Positions 60,364 to 64,000 of a stretch of DNA of 64,000 nt are shown here, one piece after another (within the stretch, counting starts at the first letter, position 1; each line of letters begins with the position of its first letter). The stretch lies in NCBI GenBank assembly GCA_003510135.1, contig DOKY01000021.1, forward strand, positions 1 to 64,000, read 5' to 3'. A model generated the notes under the pieces. It was given only the letters and a program-made list of their open reading frames with translations. It had not been told where the DNA came from and searched no databases. This DNA comes from Pseudothermotoga sp. GTDB taxonomy: Bacteria; Thermotogota; Thermotogae; Thermotogales; DSM-5069. Made by a program: the position numbers and the translations under genes.

Positions 60364-61506
60364 TTGTATTTCTACATATTCACCGCTATAACAAGCTTTT
60401 CAGGTCAAATCTACAGTGTAGTTTTCAATTTGTTCTTGAGATACGTTGGTTTGAGTAGCATCGAGATAGGAAAGATCACTTCTGCTGGCCTTTGGGAATC
60501 AGCGGTTCTTGGTACATTCTTTTCGCTTCTTGCCAGCAGAGTTGATAAAAGAAAATTACTGCTGTTCTTGCTTTCTTTGCAAACACTGACTCTGTTCTTA
60601 AAAATCTTGTTGCAGACAGCCCAGTGGCAAATAGTCTTGAACTTCATCTCTGGCGCTGCATCCTCGGCGGTGTCTATCATCATAACAGCTTCAATGATTG
60701 CCTCAACTTCAAAGAAGAACAGAATGATTCTCTTTGGCTCGAATTTCTCAATTTCAATGATCGTTGGAGTCCTTGGAAATCTGATCGGCGGTGTCATCAG
60801 CGACATGATCGGCTTGAAGTTGACCATGTTAGTTGGAGCCACTATCTACAGCACGAGTTTTCTGATTCTTAGTAAACTCTCTAGAATCGACAAGCAGGTT
60901 TTGCAGCAAATTCACTTTGATTCTCTGCAAAAGGGTATTCTCTGGTATTACTTACTCTCAAACTTGTTGGTTCGCTTTGGGGCAGGTCTATTCATAAGTT
61001 TTGGAAATTTAATGCTCAACGATCTCTTTGCCATATCCACAACGCTAATAGGTGTCGTGATGGCGTTCACCCAGATTGCCACAGGTGTTGGAGGAGCAAT
61101 GAATCATCTTCTAGAGAAACGTTTGGGTTCAACAAGGGTTCTGTTTTTCTGCTATACAGCTGTTGTACCGCTGATGATCTCTTTGGCATTTGTTCGAAAC
61201 CCATTCTTCTTCTGTTTACTTTATGTGATCAGATTTATGCTGATGAACATGGTGAGTCCAATCTTTTCCGTGCTTGTTTTTTCAAACTTGCCTTTGCAAT
61301 ATCTTTCCTTCACGAATGCTCTTGGAAATCTTTTGAACAACTCTTCTCGTGCCGTTGCAGCTCTTTTGTATGGATACATAGTCAAGGACAACTCTGATTA
61401 CACGAGATTGCTTTTGATAAGTTCTGTCTTCTATGTTTTCAATGCGCTTTTGACCTATTTCTTGCACAGAAAATTTGTTCTCCGTTCTGACAGTACTGTT
61501 GTATAA
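60364..61506 (+). CDS. Major facilitator superfamily transporter (copy 2, divergent)
   Basis: A 380-residue membrane protein with about twelve hydrophobic segments, homologous over its length to the protein at 28840-29991. Shared blocks are GVLGNLIGGVISDMIG versus VLGNILGGIMADSFG, FCYTAVVPLMISLAFVRNP, VIRFMLMNMVSP and LGNLLNNSSRAVAALLYGYI. Substrate unknown. The gene is A+T-rich, unlike copy 1. It starts at TTG 60364 behind GGGAG, and a TATAAT box lies about 28 bases upstream. It overlaps the upstream extension of the beta-propeller frame but not its likely start. Confidence 0.86.
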   Translation: MYFYIFTAITSFSGQIYSVVFNLFLRYVGLSSIEIGKITSAGLWESAVLGTFFSLLASRVDKRKLLLFLLSLQTLTLFLKILLQTAQWQIVLNFISGAASSAVSIIITASMIASTSKKNRMILFGSNFSISMIVGVLGNLIGGVISDMIGLKLTMLVGATIYSTSFLILSKLSRIDKQVLQQIHFDSLQKGILWYYLLSNLLVRFGAGLFISFGNLMLNDLFAISTTLIGVVMAFTQIATGVGGAMNHLLEKRLGSTRVLFFCYTAVVPLMISLAFVRNPFFFCLLYVIRFMLMNMVSPIFSVLVFSNLPLQYLSFTNALGNLLNNSSRAVAALLYGYIVKDNSDYTRLLLISSVFYVFNALLTYFLHRKFVLRSDSTVV

Positions 61507-61540
61507 TTCTCATAAGCAGATCAATCGCTTGAGGTGTACT

Positions 61541-63478
61541 ATGAGAATAACCATCTTTTTGCTTTTCGTGTTGACAGCTACAGCATATGGACAGTACTTA
61601 CTTGTTCTAACCAGTAATAGCCTTGAACTGTATGACATCTCTATACCACTTGTTCCAACAAAGATCGCAGTAACAGAAACCGTAAATCCACTGAAAGCGT
61701 TGTATCAATCAGAAAGGATATATGTCCTCTCAACCACAAAGATAGAATTGTATGATTCTTCTCTGAACAGGATTACGACAACAACACTAAGCGAAAAGAT
61801 CTTCGATGCGTTACTCATTGATGATTTATATGTATTTTCAGAGTACAAATTGTCTGTTTACAGCAAAACCTTAGCTCATGTTCGCAGCTACACCTTTGCA
61901 GAAAAGGTTGTGAGAGTCGATGTTTGTGGTGATAACATAATAACTTTGCATCCATCAGGAAAGATTGTTTGTTATACGAAATCGATGAATAAACTGTGGG
62001 ATTTGTCCGGACCAGAACCATTTTTGGGAATGCAAACCATAGAGGACAGTCTCTTTGTTTGGACAAAGAACAGATTCTACATGTTCAAGATCAACGAAGG
62101 CTATCCTGTTTACGAGAAGGAAGGCAACTTTACTGGCAACTTCGTCCAAGTGATCAGAGTTAGAGATAGCTTGGTTTTACTTGATTCTAACGGTGTACTG
62201 AGGTTAGTTCCATTGCAAAGTTTCAAGATTGTGGAAACCATAAGTGTTAACGCCAAAACAATGAGTGCTTATGGAGATTACATCTACGTAACCACAAATG
62301 ATGGCAGGATAAGAGTTGTGAATGTTTTGTTCTCCTCAATGAAATTGTTGCACAGTTTCTCGACGAATGCTTTATTCTCGAGAACGATTTCCATCTCACC
62401 AAAACCAAAAACAGCTGAATTAGAAAAATTCACACAGTTACCTGTAGAACCTCCGAAGATTGAAAAGAAACAAATTGAGCTGATTTACGAGGCGAAGTTA
62501 CCGATATCAGCAAATACCTCTTGTGTTGTCTCTGGTAAAGACCTTTATTCAACATCGATGTATGGTGAATTGATCAATTTCAACATAGAAACAAAGAGAA
62601 GTTCTTCATCGAAGATCTCTTTCATCACCACAAGCGATCTTACTTTGATGAATGACGGTACAACATTGATAATGGGCTCTTGGGACAAGAGCGTCTATCT
62701 TCTGAGAAACAAGCCAGCAAAAATCAGAACAGGTTCAAATGTAAGTCTCGCCAGTTCGATAACACCTAAAGGATTTGTAGTCGCAGATGACGATGGCATA
62801 CTCTCACATTTCGATAATTTTGGAAACGAAATTTGGAAATTCAACTTAGGCAACTGGCTTGTTTGTCCTGTTGCGGTACACGAACATTTTGGAATTCTCG
62901 CACTCGATTGGCTGGGCATACTAAGACTAATCGACTTTTCTGGCAATTTAGTCTGGGCAACCTACTTAGAGTTCAGTAATCAGGGGACCATCGCTTTATC
63001 TGAAGAAAGGGCCTTCGTAGCGAACAACGGTAAGCTTTACTGTATAGAACTTTCATCTGGTAAAGTAATGTGGACCTTTTCACAAACAAGCCCAGTGGTG
63101 AACCATGTTGTCTGCGACAACAAAATCGTTATGTGCTATTCTCAATCAGGAGAATTGTATGCGCTTGATCACTCAGGAAAGTTGCTTTCCTCGAGCAAAT
63201 TTGAGAACCTTTTCAGCATCATTCTGACCAAAAGTTCTAGGGCACTTGTTTTCACGCAGACAGAGGTTACATTGATCGATCAGAATCTCAAAATACTCAC
63301 CAGTGAGAAATTACCTCACCCTCCCACGGTACATCCAACGATGACAGAAGATGGCACTGTCTATGTCATCTCGAATGACCGGCTGATCCTCTACTCCGTT
63401 GACGACAAACCGGCTGCAGGATGGGCTATGTATTTGAAGGATCAATCACACAGCAGTCTTTTATCGGTGAACCGCTGA
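61541..63478 (+). CDS. Secreted PQQ-like beta-propeller protein (copy 2, divergent)
   Basis: A 645-residue protein starting at ATG 61541 behind GAGGTG, with a signal peptide (RITIFLLFVLTATAYG). It is homologous along its length to the 643-residue protein at 26892-28823. Shared elements are LELYDISIPLVPTKI versus IELYDVSVPLIPVKS, MGSWDKSVYLLRNKPAKIRT, GFVVADDDGILSHFD and the tail GWAMYLKDQSHSSLLS. Its 3' end overlaps the TrkH remnant on the other strand by 18 bases, as copy 1 overlaps intact trkH by 21. The ligand is unknown. Confidence 0.85.
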   Translation: MRITIFLLFVLTATAYGQYLLVLTSNSLELYDISIPLVPTKIAVTETVNPLKALYQSERIYVLSTTKIELYDSSLNRITTTTLSEKIFDALLIDDLYVFSEYKLSVYSKTLAHVRSYTFAEKVVRVDVCGDNIITLHPSGKIVCYTKSMNKLWDLSGPEPFLGMQTIEDSLFVWTKNRFYMFKINEGYPVYEKEGNFTGNFVQVIRVRDSLVLLDSNGVLRLVPLQSFKIVETISVNAKTMSAYGDYIYVTTNDGRIRVVNVLFSSMKLLHSFSTNALFSRTISISPKPKTAELEKFTQLPVEPPKIEKKQIELIYEAKLPISANTSCVVSGKDLYSTSMYGELINFNIETKRSSSSKISFITTSDLTLMNDGTTLIMGSWDKSVYLLRNKPAKIRTGSNVSLASSITPKGFVVADDDGILSHFDNFGNEIWKFNLGNWLVCPVAVHEHFGILALDWLGILRLIDFSGNLVWATYLEFSNQGTIALSEERAFVANNGKLYCIELSSGKVMWTFSQTSPVVNHVVCDNKIVMCYSQSGELYALDHSGKLLSSSKFENLFSIILTKSSRALVFTQTEVTLIDQNLKILTSEKLPHPPTVHPTMTEDGTVYVISNDRLILYSVDDKPAAGWAMYLKDQSHSSLLSVNR

Positions 63479-63632
63479 CGAAAAATCTCTGAACACTTTA
63501 GCAAAAGCGTACAAGACTACGAGAAACTCGAGTCTACCAAGAAACATACCCATGATCAACGTCCAAAGAGCTCCATCTGGCATCGAGTAATTTGTTACAC
63601 CAACTGAAAGGCCGACACCAGCAACTGCCATT
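63461..63632 (-). pseudogene. 3' remnant of a second trkH gene
   Basis: On the minus strand, from about 63632 to the stop at 63463-63461, the frame encodes the end of TrkH. It contains AVAGVGLSVGVTNYSMPDGA (fourth filter loop), WTLIMGMFLGRLEFLVVLYA and a stop. The intact TrkH ends SALAGVGLSCGITSSTMPLG...GRLEFLVVVYALAKIF. The frame continues further upstream, but that part reads the ribosome binding site and start of the divergent kinase gene backwards and does not resemble TrkH. About 440 residues of the protein are therefore missing. Confidence 0.8.
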
Positions 63633-63656
63633 TGTAGAACTTGTGGAGGAAAGCGT

Positions 63657-64000
63657 ATGAAGGCATACATTGGCATAGATGTTGGAACAACAAACACCAA
63701 GGTCATCGCTGTGACCAGAAACGGTATAGAAAGGATCCACAAACTTCAAACTACTAAAAAGCTAATAGACGGTGTTGAGTTCTTCGACCTGGACAAGATA
63801 GAGAGAAACCTGAGGAATACCATCAACGCGATACGAGAGTCTTATCAAATTGCGGGTATTGCGTGCACGAGTGTGGGAGAATCTGTTGTACCGGTTGCAT
63901 CGGGGAGAAAATTACATGACCCCATTGTCTGGTACGACACATGTACAAAAGCACTACAAGAAGAGAACGAAAATCTGGTGAACCAACTTGCACCCTACAT
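63657..64000 (+). CDS. FGGY-family carbohydrate kinase, N-terminal part (cut by window edge)
   Basis: An open frame from ATG 63657, with GGAGGA seven bases upstream, runs off the right edge after about 114 residues. It starts KAYIGIDVGTTNTKVIAVTR, the phosphate-1 loop of FGGY kinases. It continues with IAGIACTSVGESVVPVASG and HDPIVWYDTCTKAL, where the usual WxDxR motif reads WYDTC. The substrate cannot be assigned from this part. Its start lies about 25 bases from the end of the TrkH remnant, so its original upstream region may have been replaced. Confidence 0.85.
   Translation, partial: MKAYIGIDVGTTNTKVIAVTRNGIERIHKLQTTKKLIDGVEFFDLDKIERNLRNTINAIRESYQIAGIACTSVGESVVPVASGRKLHDPIVWYDTCTKALQEENENLVNQLAPY

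Larger units (their letters stand above)
59360..63632. mobile_element. A+T-rich inserted block with truncated genes at both ends
   Basis: This stretch of about 4.3 kb is visibly richer in A+T and has different codon choice from the rest of the window. At its left end moaA is cut at codon 258 and joined to a nucleoside hydrolase that has lost its N-terminal half. At its right end only the last ~55 codons of a trkH gene remain. Between them are an MFS and a beta-propeller gene in the same arrangement relative to trkH as at 26.4-30 kb. No transposase, terminal repeats or tRNA is seen, so transfer by recombination with a related genome, or an assembly join, is more likely than transposition. Confidence 0.65.

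Noticed and set aside
63633..63742. Upstream extension of the TrkH remnant reading to 63742
   Set aside because: This part translates the start region of the divergent FGGY kinase backwards and does not match TrkH, whose homology ends near 63632.
1..64000. CRISPR arrays, tRNA or rRNA genes and replication origins
   Set aside because: I looked in the intergenic spaces for regularly spaced repeats, cloverleaf-like sequences ending in CCA-type arms, rRNA-like conserved stretches and clustered origin boxes, and saw none. The spaces are short; a covariance-model search would be needed to exclude small RNAs.

Overview
The window reads as a chromosomal stretch of a thermophilic bacterium of the order Thermotogales, most likely a Pseudothermotoga-type organism. 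This rests on recalled family resemblances, not on a database search. The arabinose block closely resembles the Thermotoga maritima block in content and order. GalT, GalK, GH51 AbfA, DUF4438 and the methylpurine glycosylase also look like Thermotoga proteins. Genes are densely packed in operons with ATGA/GTGA overlaps, strong GGAGG-type ribosome binding sites and many GTG/TTG starts. Most of the window has balanced base composition; about 59.36-63.63 kb is visibly richer in A+T.

Layout. 0-7 kb: a possible transposon-protein fragment at the left edge, a YkgJ-type Cys-cluster protein, a MATE exporter, then a fluoride riboswitch with its own terminator in front of DUF6062, MoxR ATPase, DUF58 and a DUF4129-type membrane protein. 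7-12 kb (minus): a sugar ABC operon (binding protein, two permeases, two Gfo/Idh/MocA dehydrogenases). 12-17.9 kb: an esterase, a DMT permease fused to a DUF4258-like domain, a lipoprotein, an orphan peptide-type binding protein, dihydropteroate synthase and a NUDIX hydrolase. 18-22.3 kb: an operon of opine-dehydrogenase-like, B12-dependent-mutase-like and D-Ala-D-Ala-ligase-like enzymes, then RNase HII. 22.4-26.9 kb: glutamine synthetase, a CheY-TPR protein and a Trk/Ktr potassium uptake set. 26.9-30 kb (minus): a beta-propeller protein and an MFS transporter.

30.1-39.7 kb is an arabinose regulon: AraR with two identical 13-bp operator cores, a binding protein behind a consensus promoter, two permeases, GH51 arabinofuranosidase, AraD, a COG2407 (fucose-type) isomerase in place of classical AraA, and an FGGY kinase. 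39.7-49.7 kb holds housekeeping and unknown genes (MpgII-type DNA glycosylase, DUF4438, GlgX, a large secreted unknown, YgiQ, NadE, UPF0173). 49.7-53.6 kb has a PrcB-domain protein and a galactose operon (galT, galK) led by a shortened protein that appears to derive from GH36 alpha-galactosidase. 53.6-58.9 kb (minus) is a nucleoside uptake operon (BMP-type binding protein, ATPase, two permeases, uridine phosphorylase).

The most striking region is 59.36-63.63 kb. It starts inside a reading frame that joins the first 258 residues of MoaA in frame to the C-terminal part of a nucleoside hydrolase. It continues with a second, divergent copy of the MFS/beta-propeller pair and ends with only the last ~55 codons of a TrkH gene. 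The same TrkH-propeller-MFS order is intact at 26.4-30 kb. The simplest reading is that a syntenic block from a lower-GC relative was inserted, destroying the hydrolase; an assembly chimera must be excluded. The right edge cuts into a second FGGY kinase.
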